Source: Catenuloplanes niger | Lineage (GTDB): Bacteria; Actinomycetota; Actinomycetes; Mycobacteriales; Micromonosporaceae | Reading direction: 5' to 3' | Length of the DNA: 64,000 nt | Assembly: GCF_031458255.1 (NCBI RefSeq) | Contig: NZ_JAVDYC010000001.1 | Span: forward strand, 5,527,001-5,591,000 | Shown here: piece by piece, positions 1-8,227 of the stretch | How positions within the stretch are numbered: the stretch's first letter is position 1 | How the letters are laid out: the number at the start of each line of letters is the position of its first letter | Program-made: the position numbers and the translations under genes | The notes under the pieces: model-generated | Database searches by the model: none | Told to the model about the DNA's origin: nothing | What the model saw: the letters and a program-made list of their open reading frames with translations, nothing else

Positions 1-1584
1 GGCCAGGTCCTCCAGCAGCGTGGCCGCCTCCGCGGTCACCGCGTCCCGGCCGCCGAGCAGCACCTGGAACTCGTCGATCACCGCGACGATCCGCGGCCAG
101 GCCCCGTCCGGGTCCTCCGCGCGCAACTCGGCGAGCTTGCCCGCCTCGACCCGCTTCGCGGCCCGGGCCCGGCTCTGCAGCTCGGCCGACAGGTGCCGCA
201 GCAGCGCCAGGCCGAACTCGCGGTCGTCGTTGACGTTCACACCGGCCAGCCGTACGTGCGGCAGCCAGCTCGGGTCGCGCGGGCTCGGCGCGAACCGGGC
301 GAACGACACGCCCTCCTTGAAGTCGAGCAGGTAGAGCGCCAGTTCGGCGGGGGAGTAGCGGGCGGCCAGCGCGCCCAGCCACGCGTAGATCAGGTTCGTC
401 TTGCCGGAGCCGGACGGGCCGCCGATCAGCGCGTGCGGCGGGTCGTCGCCGAGCGTGACCTCGATCGGCTCGCCGTCCGGGCCGACGCCGACCGGCGCGG
501 TCAGCGCGGCGGCCGCGCTCTCCTGCCAGAGCCGCGCCGGGAGCAGGTCGGCCAGCAGCGCGGGCGGCGGGCCAGCGCTCAGCGCCTCGGCCAGCTCGCG
601 GCAGACGGCCGAGGTCTGCTCCGCCGGCGGCGGCGGATCCAGCCGGACCGGCAGCACCCCGGCCGTGTCGCAGTGCGCCGCCCGGCCGGTCAGGTGCACG
701 CGTTCGACGTCCGGGTGCTCGGCGAGCGGCACGTCGCGCGCGATCAGGTGCACCCCGGCGGCGACGCCGGTGCGGACCAGCCGGTCCAGCTGCGCGCGCT
801 GCGGTGCGGTCAGCTCCGCGCCGTCGCCGAGCAGCACGGCCACCCGCCACGGCTCCGGGCGGCGGCCGGGCCGGTCGGCCAGCGTGCGGTACCGGCCGGC
901 CAGCACGGTCTCGTTGATCCGGCGGACGTGCTCGACCAGCTCGTCCAGCATCGTGGTGAGCCCGCCCGGCCCGACCGAGGTGAGCACGCCGGCCGCGGCC
1001 AGCGGCGCGAACCCGGCGAGGCTGCCGCCCAGCCGGTCCGGGTCGTAGGCCCAGATCCGCAGGTCGCCCGCGGGCGTGCCGCCGAGCGCGCGCAGCAGCA
1101 GGCCGGCGATCAGGCCGTCCGCCGTGGACGCGCGGTGGTGCCGCCCGTCGCCGTCGTCCGGCTCCCGGGTGATCTCCAGGTGGGCGCGGTCGAGCAGCGG
1201 GATCAGCGCGAGCACGGTCGGCACGTCCTCGTCCACCGCGATCGTGCCGATCCGCAGCAGCCCGGCCCGGCCCCCCGCGGCCGGCCGCCACGCGGGCCAG
1301 GGCGCGCCCGCCGGACCCGGGGCGCAGGCGGCCGCGAGCCGGCCGAGCACGCCGGCGCGCGCGACGGCCTCACCGTGGAAACGATCGAAGATCTCCTCGC
1401 GCGCGGTCTCCCGTGCCTCGGTCAGCGCCGCGAGGCAGGTGTCGTGCGCGCCGCGGATCACCTCGTACCGCCGGCGGGTCTCGGCTCTGGCCTCCTCGGC
1501 CCCGGCCTGGGCCGCGCGTGCCAGCCCACGGGCGGCGGCCACGTCCTGACGGGCCGCGCCCAGCATGGACACTCGGGAGGACAC
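1..1584 (-). CDS. FtsK/SpoIIIE-type ATPase, C-terminally cut by window edge
   Basis: The frame reads on the minus strand and runs off the left edge, so only the N-terminal 528 codons are seen. An N-terminal helical, Ala/Arg/Glu-rich stretch (about residues 1-100) precedes a domain with a P-loop GGPSGSGKTN (plus-strand positions near 395-425) and a later Walker B-like strand VIDEFQVLL (near 60-90), typical of FtsK/SpoIIIE DNA or substrate-pumping ATPases. The start is taken as GTG at 1584 because a TAATAT -10 box (1591-1596) sits exactly 6 nt upstream, suggesting a leaderless transcript; GTG 1572 and ATG 1566 are in-frame alternatives. Whether it moves DNA or belongs to a type VII-like secretion apparatus cannot be told; no WXG100 genes are visible. 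Confidence 0.75.
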   Translation of the reverse strand, partial: MSSRVSMLGAARQDVAAARGLARAAQAGAEEARAETRRRYEVIRGAHDTCLAALTEARETAREEIFDRFHGEAVARAGVLGRLAAACAPGPAGAPWPAWRPAAGGRAGLLRIGTIAVDEDVPTVLALIPLLDRAHLEITREPDDGDGRHHRASTADGLIAGLLLRALGGTPAGDLRIWAYDPDRLGGSLAGFAPLAAAGVLTSVGPGGLTTMLDELVEHVRRINETVLAGRYRTLADRPGRRPEPWRVAVLLGDGAELTAPQRAQLDRLVRTGVAAGVHLIARDVPLAEHPDVERVHLTGRAAHCDTAGVLPVRLDPPPPAEQTSAVCRELAEALSAGPPPALLADLLPARLWQESAAAALTAPVGVGPDGEPIEVTLGDDPPHALIGGPSGSGKTNLIYAWLGALAARYSPAELALYLLDFKEGVSFARFAPSPRDPSWLPHVRLAGVNVNDDREFGLALLRHLSAELQSRARAAKRVEAGKLAELRAEDPDGAWPRIVAVIDEFQVLLGGRDAVTAEAATLLEDLA

Positions 1585-1634
1585 GCAGCGATATTACCGA
1601 TTCGGGGCGATATGCCGGGTCTGCCGGCGCCGTG

Positions 1635-2273
1635 TCACACGTGGAATCCGGCCGCCCGCGCGGCCGCGCGCTCGGAGCGCCGCGCGGACCGGCGCCGGAA
1701 GATCCAGACCGCCGCGCCGATCAGCAGGACGGCGAAGACCAGCACGAGCGCGGGCAGCAGGATCGCCACGACGGACATGATCACGCTGGTCGCGTCCTCG
1801 GCGGTGCTCGCCACCGGCGCACCCACGCCCGCGGTGGCCGTGTTGATCACCGGCCGGGCCGCCGCCTTCAGCCCGTGCACGCCGAGCGCGATCACCACGC
1901 CGGCCGCGATCGGCACCCACTGGTTGGACTGGAAGAAGCCCGCCGGGTCCGTCACGGTCACCGTCTCCGACCCGGCGCCCGCGCCGAAGACAAGGCCGCC
2001 CGCGGTCGGCCGGACCACGGTCTGCACCATGTCGTTGATGTGGTCGACGACCGGCACCTTGTCCGCCACGACCTCGATCGCGAGCAGCACGGTGAGGATC
2101 GCGATCACCCACCCGTTCGAGAGCCACTGCCAGCCGCTCGGCAGGTTGATGACCTCGGTGTATCGGGCGAGCAGGCCCATCGCCAGCATCGGTATGTACG
2201 CGTTGAGTCCGGCAGATGCGGCCAGACCGGTACCAGTCAGAACTTCCAGCACATAGAACAGCATGGCACCCAT
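1635..2273 (-). CDS. DUF4126 family membrane protein
   Basis: This 212-residue protein is strongly hydrophobic, with about four membrane segments: near residues 8-35, 52-72, 118-140 and 163-190. The pattern, with a small Gly/Ala-rich first helix ([17 protein letters not shown]) and a basic C-terminal tail ([15 protein letters not shown]), matches DUF4126 proteins of actinobacteria, whose function is unknown. The start ATG 2273 has an AGAGGTGG ribosome binding site a few bases upstream; ATG 2264 is a less likely alternative. It is divergent from nucS, the two starts being 35 bp apart, so the promoters must overlap. Confidence 0.7.
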   Translation of the reverse strand: MGAMLFYVLEVLTGTGLAASAGLNAYIPMLAMGLLARYTEVINLPSGWQWLSNGWVIAILTVLLAIEVVADKVPVVDHINDMVQTVVRPTAGGLVFGAGAGSETVTVTDPAGFFQSNQWVPIAAGVVIALGVHGLKAAARPVINTATAGVGAPVASTAEDATSVIMSVVAILLPALVLVFAVLLIGAAVWIFRRRSARRSERAAARAAGFHV

Positions 2274-2308
2274 GCGCCACCTCTGCCGTGTTCCGCTACC
2301 CTGCTCGG

Positions 2309-2968
2309 GTGCGTTTGGTGATTGCGAGATGCTCGGTGGACTATGTCGGACGACTCTCGGCGCACCTGCCGCCGGCGACCCGCCTGCTCATGGTGAAGGC
2401 GGACGGCTCGGTGTCGATCCACGCGGACGACCGGGCGTACAAGCCGCTCAACTGGATGAGCCCGCCGTGCAAGCTCCAGGAGTCCGAGGGCGTCTGGCGC
2501 GTGGTCAACAAGGCCGGCGAGGAGCTGCGGATCACGCTGGAGGAGATCTTCCAGGACACGTCGTACGAGTTGGGCGTCGACCCCGGCCTGGTCAAGGACG
2601 GCGTCGAGGCGCACCTGCAGGAACTGCTGGCCGCCAACCCGACCACGTTCGGCGAGGGCTTCACGCTGGTCCGGCGCGAGTTCATGACCGCGATCGGCCC
2701 GGTCGACCTGCTCTGCAAGGACGCGAACGGCGGCTCCGTCGCGGTCGAGGTGAAGCGGCGCGGCGAGATCGACGGCGTCGAGCAGCTCACCCGCTACCTC
2801 GAACTGATGAACCGGGACCCGCTGCTGGCGCCGGTGGCCGGCATATTCGCGGCCCAGGAGATCAAGCCGCAGGCCCGGGTGCTCGCCGAGGACCGCGGCA
2901 TCCGCTGCGTCGTCGTCGACTACGACAAGCTCCGCGGCATCGAGAAGAACGAACTGACTCTGTTCTGA
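2309..2968 (+). CDS. nucS: Endonuclease NucS (EndoMS), mismatch-specific
   Basis: The 219-residue product begins [16 protein letters not shown] and carries the NucS N-terminal dimerisation domain followed by the RecB-like nuclease core: [11 protein letters not shown], then [17 protein letters not shown], which holds the catalytic Asp, the Glu-x-Lys pair and the following Gln. In actinobacteria, which lack MutS/MutL, NucS cuts both strands at G-T, G-G and T-T mismatches and works with the beta clamp. The C-terminus ends ...[10 protein letters not shown], resembling the clamp-binding tail of the family. Start GTG 2309 is preferred over the longer frame because TACCCT (2297-2302) lies 6 nt upstream, a leaderless arrangement, and because it gives the family length (about 220 residues). 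Confidence 0.93.
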   Translation: MRLVIARCSVDYVGRLSAHLPPATRLLMVKADGSVSIHADDRAYKPLNWMSPPCKLQESEGVWRVVNKAGEELRITLEEIFQDTSYELGVDPGLVKDGVEAHLQELLAANPTTFGEGFTLVRREFMTAIGPVDLLCKDANGGSVAVEVKRRGEIDGVEQLTRYLELMNRDPLLAPVAGIFAAQEIKPQARVLAEDRGIRCVVVDYDKLRGIEKNELTLF

Positions 2969-3011
2969 TCATCACGTTCCGCCGGGCGCCTCCGATGTCG
3001 AGGATGGTGCC

Positions 3012-4571
3012 ATGAGCAGACTTCGATCCATCGGCGCGGCGGTGACGGCGGCGGCGTTGATGCTGACGGTCGCCGCGCAGCCGGCACACGCGACCTCCGC
3101 CACGGCCGCGGCGCCGGGCATCCGTCTGATGCCGCTGGGTGACTCGATCACCTACGGCTGGGGCGGAGCCGGCGGCAACGGCTACCGTTCCCACCTCTAC
3201 CAGGCCGTCGCCGCCGCCGGCGGCACCGTCGACTTCGTCGGCACCCAGCGGGACGGGGACGGCGCGGACCCGGACCACGAAGGACACTCCGGCTGGGTGA
3301 TCGACCAGATCGCCGCGATCGCGCCCGGCGTGGTGGCGCAGTACCAGCCGAACGTGGTGGCGCTGCACATCGGCACGAACGACATGAACAACAACGTCGA
3401 CCCGGCCGGCGCGCCGCGGCGGCTGGACGCCCTGCTCGACCGGATCTACGCGGAGGCGCCCTCGGCGACGATCCTGCTCGCGCTCATCATCCCGGCCTCG
3501 AACCCGGTCGTGCAGCAGCGCATCGACACGTACAACGCCGCGGTGGCGTCGATCGCCGAGCGACGGCGGGCCGCGGGGCAGCGCATCGTCCCGGCCGACA
3601 TGCGCGGGGTCACCACCGCGGACCTGCCGGACGGCCTGCACCCGAACGACGCCGGCTACCGCACGATGGCCACCGCGTTCCACGCGGCGCTGACCGTGGC
3701 CCGGAACGCCGGGATGCTCGTCGAGCCGGGCGGCGGCTCGTGCCACGACTCCGCCGGCTGGTGGATCGAGCGGCCCCGGTTCGCCGCGGGCGTGGGCGCG
3801 GCCCGGGCGAACATCCGGTTCGCCGACGTCACCGGCGACGGCCGCGCCGACTACCTGGTGCTGAACGCGCGCGGTGGCTTCGACGCCTGGATCAACGCCG
3901 GCGGTGACGCGTCCGGCAATCCCGGGTGGACACTGCACGCCGGCTTCGCCGCCGGCACCGGCGCCGCCCCCGCGACCGTCCACCTGGCCGACATCAGCGG
4001 CGACCGCCGGGCCGACTACCTGGTGGTGAACGCGACGACCGGCGCGGTCGACGCCTGGATCAACAACGGTGGTGACCGCCCCGGCCAGGCCGGCTGGACC
4101 GCGCGCGGCCGGATCGCCACCGGCGCGGGCGCACCCGGCGCGCACATCCGGTTCGCCGACCTGGACGGCGACCGCCGGGCCGACTACCTGGTGCTGAACC
4201 CGACGACCGGCGCGGTGGACGCCTGGCTCAACCGGGGCGGCGACGGCCAGGGCGGCTGGACCGCGCGTCCCACCATCGCCGGCGGCACCGGCACCGGAAA
4301 CGTCCGCTTCGCCAACCTCGACTGCGACGTCCGCGCGGACTACCTGGTCGTCGACCCGGCCACCGGCGCGGTGGACGCGTGGCTCAACCGCGGCGGCGAT
4401 CGCGACGGTGTGCCCGGCTGGGCCCACCGCGGCCGGATCGCCGGCGGCGCCGGCAGCGCCGACAGCGTGGTGCTGGCCGACGTCAGCGGCGACGGCCGGG
4501 ACGACTACCTGGTGGTCGCGCCGAACGGTGCGGTGGACGCCTGGATCAACAACGGCGGCGACCCCGCCTGA
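3012..4571 (+). CDS. Secreted SGNH/GDSL hydrolase with VCBS-type repeats
   Basis: The 519-residue protein has a Sec signal peptide (basic start, hydrophobic core, AHA cleavage site near residue 27). The SGNH esterase domain follows: block I GDSIT (Ser45), block III GTND (121-124) and block V DGLHPN with the catalytic Asp/His pair near 207-210. From about residue 250 to the end there are five to six repeats of about 50 residues built on IRFADVTGDGRADYLVL and GAVDAWINNGGD, the FG-GAP/VCBS-like blades that usually bind calcium and form a propeller. It is likely an extracellular carbohydrate or lipid esterase; the substrate is unknown. ATG 3012 follows an AGGATGG stretch. Confidence 0.88.
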   Translation: MSRLRSIGAAVTAAALMLTVAAQPAHATSATAAAPGIRLMPLGDSITYGWGGAGGNGYRSHLYQAVAAAGGTVDFVGTQRDGDGADPDHEGHSGWVIDQIAAIAPGVVAQYQPNVVALHIGTNDMNNNVDPAGAPRRLDALLDRIYAEAPSATILLALIIPASNPVVQQRIDTYNAAVASIAERRRAAGQRIVPADMRGVTTADLPDGLHPNDAGYRTMATAFHAALTVARNAGMLVEPGGGSCHDSAGWWIERPRFAAGVGAARANIRFADVTGDGRADYLVLNARGGFDAWINAGGDASGNPGWTLHAGFAAGTGAAPATVHLADISGDRRADYLVVNATTGAVDAWINNGGDRPGQAGWTARGRIATGAGAPGAHIRFADLDGDRRADYLVLNPTTGAVDAWLNRGGDGQGGWTARPTIAGGTGTGNVRFANLDCDVRADYLVVDPATGAVDAWLNRGGDRDGVPGWAHRGRIAGGAGSADSVVLADVSGDGRDDYLVVAPNGAVDAWINNGGDPA

Positions 4572-4577
4572 CGCCTC

Positions 4578-4606
4578 GGGCCCGGTCCGCGACGCGCACC
4601 GGGCCC
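4578..4606. terminator. Hairpin terminator between convergent genes
   Basis: A perfect 9-bp stem (GGGCCCGGT / ACCGGGCCC) with an 11-nt loop begins 7 bp after the hydrolase stop. No T-run follows. It probably serves the hydrolase gene and could also act on the convergent aldehyde dehydrogenase transcript. Confidence 0.6.
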
Positions 4607-4704
4607 GTTCGGGCTTTCACGTCCGCGCTACCGCACGGGCACCGGGCCGCACGCACGCGCCCGTACCCGGTGGATCACGCCCGAACGGCCGCCCCGCGAA
4701 GGAG

Positions 4705-6198
4705 TCAGGAGCGGTTGCGGCCGTAGAGGGTCTTGACCGCGCGGATCAGCAGGCGCTCGTGGGCCGGTTTGCGGAAGAAGGACAGGATCGGCAGCGGCGA
4801 CGGCATGCGGCGGAACGTGATCGACTTCGCCACCGCGAACTCGCGCAGCCCGTCCTCGCCGTGGATGCGGCCGAAGCCGGACTCGCCCACGCCGCCGAAC
4901 GGGAGCGTGGACATGCCGGCGAACGTGAAGACCGAGTTGATCGACGTCATGCCGGACCGCATGCCGCGGGCCAGCGCGATGGCGCGACGGTGGCCGAAGA
5001 CCGCGCCGCCCAGGCCGTACGGCAACGCGTTCGCCTTGACCAGCGCCTCGTCGGCGTCCGCGACCCGGGTGACGGTGAGCGTCGGCCCGAACGTCTCCTC
5101 GCGGATCGCGGCCGCGTCGTCCGGCACGTCGACCAGCACGGTCGGGTACACGTACGGCGGCTGGACCGCGTCGGCGCCGCCGACCACCGCGCGGGCGCCG
5201 CGGGCCAGCGCGTCGTCGATGTGCCGGCGGATGACGTCGATCTGGCCGGGCATGGTGATCGGGCCGAGGTGCGCGTTCTCCGCGCCGACCGTGAGCTTCC
5301 GCGCGCCGGCGGCGAGCCGTGCCACGAACTCGTCGTGGATCGCCGACACCACGTAGACGCGTTCGATGCCGACGCAGGTCTGGCCCGCGTTGGACATGCC
5401 GCCCCAGAGCGCGGCGTCCACGGCCAGGTCGAGGTCCGCGTCCTCGTCGACGATCATGGCGTCCTTGCCGCCGGCCTCGATCAGCACCGGGGTCAGCGTC
5501 TCCGCGCACGCGGCCATGACCGTGCGCGCGGTGGCGGTGGAGCCGGTGAAGCCGAGTTTGCCCACGCCGGCCCGGCAGAGCGCGGCGCCGGTGTCGCCGA
5601 GGCCGTGGACCACCTGGAGGACCGGGTGTTCCGGTACGGCCTCGGCGAGCACGTCGGCCAGCCACTGGCCGACCGCGGGCGTGTACTCACTGGGTTTGAA
5701 GACGACCGCGTTGCCGGCCGCGAGTGCGTAACCGATCGAGCCGAGCGGGGTGAGGACCGGATAGTTCCACGGGCCGATCACGCCGACCACGCCGTACGGC
5801 CGGTACTCCAGGTGCGCGGAGTGCTCGGCCACCAGCAGGCGGGTGCGCACCCGGCGCGGGCCGAGCACCCGTTTCGCGTTGTTCGCCGCCCAGTCGATGT
5901 GCTCGAGCGCGCTCGCCGCCTCGACCGCCGCGTCGAAGAGCGGTTTGCCGGTCTCGCGGTGCACGAGCGCGGTCAGCTCCTCGAGCCGCTGGGCCAGCAG
6001 CGTGCGCCAGTGCCGCAACCGCTCGCGCCGGGCGGCGAAGCCCAGGCCGGCCCACCACGCGCCGGCCTGGCGGGCGCGGCGCACCGCGAGCGCCACGTCG
6101 TCGGCCGTCGCGACGGGGAAGGTGCCGACCGTCTCGCCGGTGGCGGGATTGGTGGACGTCAACTTCCCGTCGTCGATGACGGGCATCCCGGGAGTCAT
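4705..6198 (-). CDS. NAD(P)-dependent aldehyde dehydrogenase
   Basis: The 497-residue protein is a full-length ALDH superfamily member that oxidises an aldehyde to the acid. Visible motifs are GPWNYPV (142-148), the coenzyme Lys in KPSEYTP (Lys168), GFTGSTATAR, the general base Glu241 in EAGGKDAMIV, and the catalytic Cys275 in NAGQTC. It resembles the succinate-semialdehyde/betaine-type class, but the substrate cannot be assigned. ATG 6198 is supported by a TAAGCT -10 box (6205-6210) exactly 6 nt upstream, implying leaderless expression. The SDR gene behind it reads on the same strand, 22 bp upstream of this start. Confidence 0.9.
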   Translation of the reverse strand: MTPGMPVIDDGKLTSTNPATGETVGTFPVATADDVALAVRRARQAGAWWAGLGFAARRERLRHWRTLLAQRLEELTALVHRETGKPLFDAAVEAASALEHIDWAANNAKRVLGPRRVRTRLLVAEHSAHLEYRPYGVVGVIGPWNYPVLTPLGSIGYALAAGNAVVFKPSEYTPAVGQWLADVLAEAVPEHPVLQVVHGLGDTGAALCRAGVGKLGFTGSTATARTVMAACAETLTPVLIEAGGKDAMIVDEDADLDLAVDAALWGGMSNAGQTCVGIERVYVVSAIHDEFVARLAAGARKLTVGAENAHLGPITMPGQIDVIRRHIDDALARGARAVVGGADAVQPPYVYPTVLVDVPDDAAAIREETFGPTLTVTRVADADEALVKANALPYGLGGAVFGHRRAIALARGMRSGMTSINSVFTFAGMSTLPFGGVGESGFGRIHGEDGLREFAVAKSITFRRMPSPLPILSFFRKPAHERLLIRAVKTLYGRNRS

Positions 6199-6220
6199 TC
6201 GCTGAGCTTAGAACCGAGGG

Positions 6221-6913
6221 CTACTCGGAAGTAAGATGTTCGCGGATGATCCTCTCGGCGACCGTCCCGGGGTCCGGCAGTTCGCCCCGCTCGTGCAGCC
6301 CGACATAGCGGTCCCGGGCCGGGAACTCCGCGTCCCGCAGCGCCGCCTGCATGTCCGTGTCCATCACGCCGGGGTTCACCGACGCGACGGTCAGCGGCGG
6401 TTCGCGGTGCGCGTTCTCGGCCGCGAGGATCTCCATGAAGAACTCGCCGCCGCGCTTGGCCGCGGAGTAGGCGGACCAGTTCTCGATCGTCCGCCCGGCC
6501 GCACCGGACGAGATGAACAGCACCCGGGCGGTACGCCCGGCCGCCGCGGCCAGGAACGCGTTGGTGAGCAGCATCGGCGCGGTCAGGTTGACCGTGATCG
6601 AGGTGGCCAGCTCGTCCGCCGGGAGCGCGCCGACCGGGCCGACCGGCGTGACCTGGCCGGCGTTGTGGATCAGCACCACCTCGCCGTCCGGAGCGCACGC
6701 CGCGCGCAGCTGCTCCGGCGTCGGCAACGTTGAGGGATCGCTCAGGTTTGCGGTCAATAGTGCGACGCGCGCCGGTTCCTGCAGGGCAAGATCGTCCTGC
6801 GCGCCGGTGAAGCTCCGGCCGATCCCGACCACCCGGTCCCCGGCCGCGACGACCTGCTCGAACAGCGCGGCACCCAGGCCGCGCGAAACACCAGTGACGA
6901 ATACGGTCCGCAT
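6221..6913 (-). CDS. Short-chain dehydrogenase/reductase
   Basis: This 230-residue classical SDR has a Rossmann nucleotide site TGVSRGLG (7-14), the NAG motif in IHNAG (82-86), a catalytic Ser near 136 (FISSGAAG) and the Tyr149/Lys153 pair in SAYSAAK. It resembles the benzil reductase/sepiapterin reductase subgroup, which reduces carbonyls with NADPH. An in-frame ATG 24 bp upstream is possible, but the Rossmann strand begins right at MRTVFVTG, so 6913 is used. The gene is immediately upstream of the aldehyde dehydrogenase on the same strand; joint action in aldehyde or ketone detoxification is a guess from position only. Confidence 0.85.
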   Translation of the reverse strand: MRTVFVTGVSRGLGAALFEQVVAAGDRVVGIGRSFTGAQDDLALQEPARVALLTANLSDPSTLPTPEQLRAACAPDGEVVLIHNAGQVTPVGPVGALPADELATSITVNLTAPMLLTNAFLAAAAGRTARVLFISSGAAGRTIENWSAYSAAKRGGEFFMEILAAENAHREPPLTVASVNPGVMDTDMQAALRDAEFPARDRYVGLHERGELPDPGTVAERIIREHLTSE

Positions 6914-7021
6914 GCTGTCAGCCGTACCACAGATCATGGCTCTGTCGGCAACACGACCCGGCGAGGAACCGCGCGCCGCCACCAGGAACAATCGCGGTCG
7001 ACGTGATGATGGAGGTGTCCG

Positions 7022-8143
7022 GTGAGCCGCATCGGCTTCGCCTGTCTGTGGGCTCCGAACCCGATCGCCACCTGGTCCCACATCCCGTGGCACCTGCGCG
7101 CGGCGATGCGCGGGCACGCCGAGGTGCCGGACGTCGGCGTGCAGATCCCGCACCGGGCGCAGACCGCACTGAAGCTGATGCACGTGCGCTGGCGCAACAG
7201 CCGCCCGGTCACCACGTGGAAGCAGTCCCGGCTGACCGACGCGTTCCTGCGGCAGGCGATCCAGCGTGGCGCGGACGCGGCGGACGTGGACGCGGTCGTC
7301 ATGATCCAGGACCTGGCGATCGTGGACCGGCCGTACTTCACGTTCCAGGACATGAGCTTCGACGGGCTGCTGCACATCCAGGAGACGTCCGGCATCCCGC
7401 TGTTCCAGCACCTGACCACGGGCGAGCTGCGCCGCCGGCGGGAACGGCAGCTGGAGGTGTACGACCGGGCCGCCGGTGTGATCGCGATGAGCCACTGGCT
7501 GGCCCGGAACCTGATCGAGGTGACCGGCGTTCCCGCGGAGAAGGTGCACGTCGTGCACCCGGGCATCTCGGCCGGCGCGTCCGTCGAGGGGCCGCTGCCG
7601 GAGAAGACCGGCCCGCGCAACCGGCTGCTCTTCGTCGGCCGCGAGTTCCAGCGCAAGGGCGGCGACCTGGTGGTGGCCGCACTGGAGATCCTGCGCCGCG
7701 ACTTCGACCCGGAGATCACGCTGACCGTGGCCGGGCCGCGCGAGTGGCCGATGGACGGCGAGATCCCGGACGGTGTCACGTTCCTCGGTGAGCGTTCGCT
7801 GGCCGAGGTGGCCGGCCTCTACGACACGCACGACCTGTTCGTGCTGCCGAGCCGGCTGGAGGCGTTCGGCATCGTGTTCGCCGAGGCGGCCGCGCGTGGA
7901 CTGCCCGCGATCGGGCGGGACGCGTTCGCCATGCCGGAGATCATCCAGCCCGGCGTCTCCGGCGCGCTGGCGTCCGGTGACGACCCGTACGACCTGGCCA
8001 AGCTGATCGCGGAGACGCTGGCGGACGACAACCTCTTCGCGGAGTGCGCGGCCCGGGCCGGTGACGTCTCGTCCCGCTTCTCCTGGGACCGCGCCGGCGG
8101 AGACGTGGTCCGCGCCGTCGACGGCACGCTCGGCCTGCGCTGA
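7022..8143 (+). CDS. GT4-family glycosyltransferase
   Basis: The 373-residue protein has a GT-B fold pattern: an N-terminal acceptor domain, then RLLFVGREFQRKGGDLVVAA at about residue 200 and the donor-site segment LPSRLEAFGIVFAEAAARGLPAI near 278-300 with its conserved EAFG glutamates. Such enzymes transfer a sugar from an activated nucleotide with retention. GTG 7022 has a good GGAGG (7011-7015) 6 nt upstream. It stands alone between the SDR and the hydroxyacyl-CoA dehydrogenase, away from the polysaccharide locus, so its acceptor is unknown. Confidence 0.85.
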   Translation: MSRIGFACLWAPNPIATWSHIPWHLRAAMRGHAEVPDVGVQIPHRAQTALKLMHVRWRNSRPVTTWKQSRLTDAFLRQAIQRGADAADVDAVVMIQDLAIVDRPYFTFQDMSFDGLLHIQETSGIPLFQHLTTGELRRRRERQLEVYDRAAGVIAMSHWLARNLIEVTGVPAEKVHVVHPGISAGASVEGPLPEKTGPRNRLLFVGREFQRKGGDLVVAALEILRRDFDPEITLTVAGPREWPMDGEIPDGVTFLGERSLAEVAGLYDTHDLFVLPSRLEAFGIVFAEAAARGLPAIGRDAFAMPEIIQPGVSGALASGDDPYDLAKLIAETLADDNLFAECAARAGDVSSRFSWDRAGGDVVRAVDGTLGLR

Positions 8144-8196
8144 CCCGCGGCGACCGCGATGACCGCCCGCGGGCCGAGGGCGTGGGAGACTCGCGC

Positions 8197-8210
8197 TTGA
8201 CGTCCGTCAA
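8197..8210. promoter_or_regulatory. Divergent TTGACG/CGTCAA half-sites upstream of dehydrogenase gene
   Basis: TTGACG-TC-CGTCAA is a perfect inverted repeat with a 2-bp spacer, located 18-31 bp upstream of the TTG start of the hydroxyacyl-CoA dehydrogenase gene. The same hexamers form the operators downstream of that gene, before the Clp_N regulator. This may be a further binding site of the same regulator. Confidence 0.45.
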
Positions 8211-8227
8211 CACAGGAGGCGTGCGCG

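Noticed and set aside
1-1584. Type VII secretion EccC
   Set aside because: Only generic FtsK/SpoIIIE motifs are visible, the protein is incomplete, and no EsxA/B, EccB, EccD or mycosin genes are nearby.
193-2256. Long plus-strand frame of 687 codons at the left end
   Set aside because: It is antisense to the FtsK-type ATPase and DUF4126 genes, and its composition is Arg/Gly/Ala-rich without motifs.
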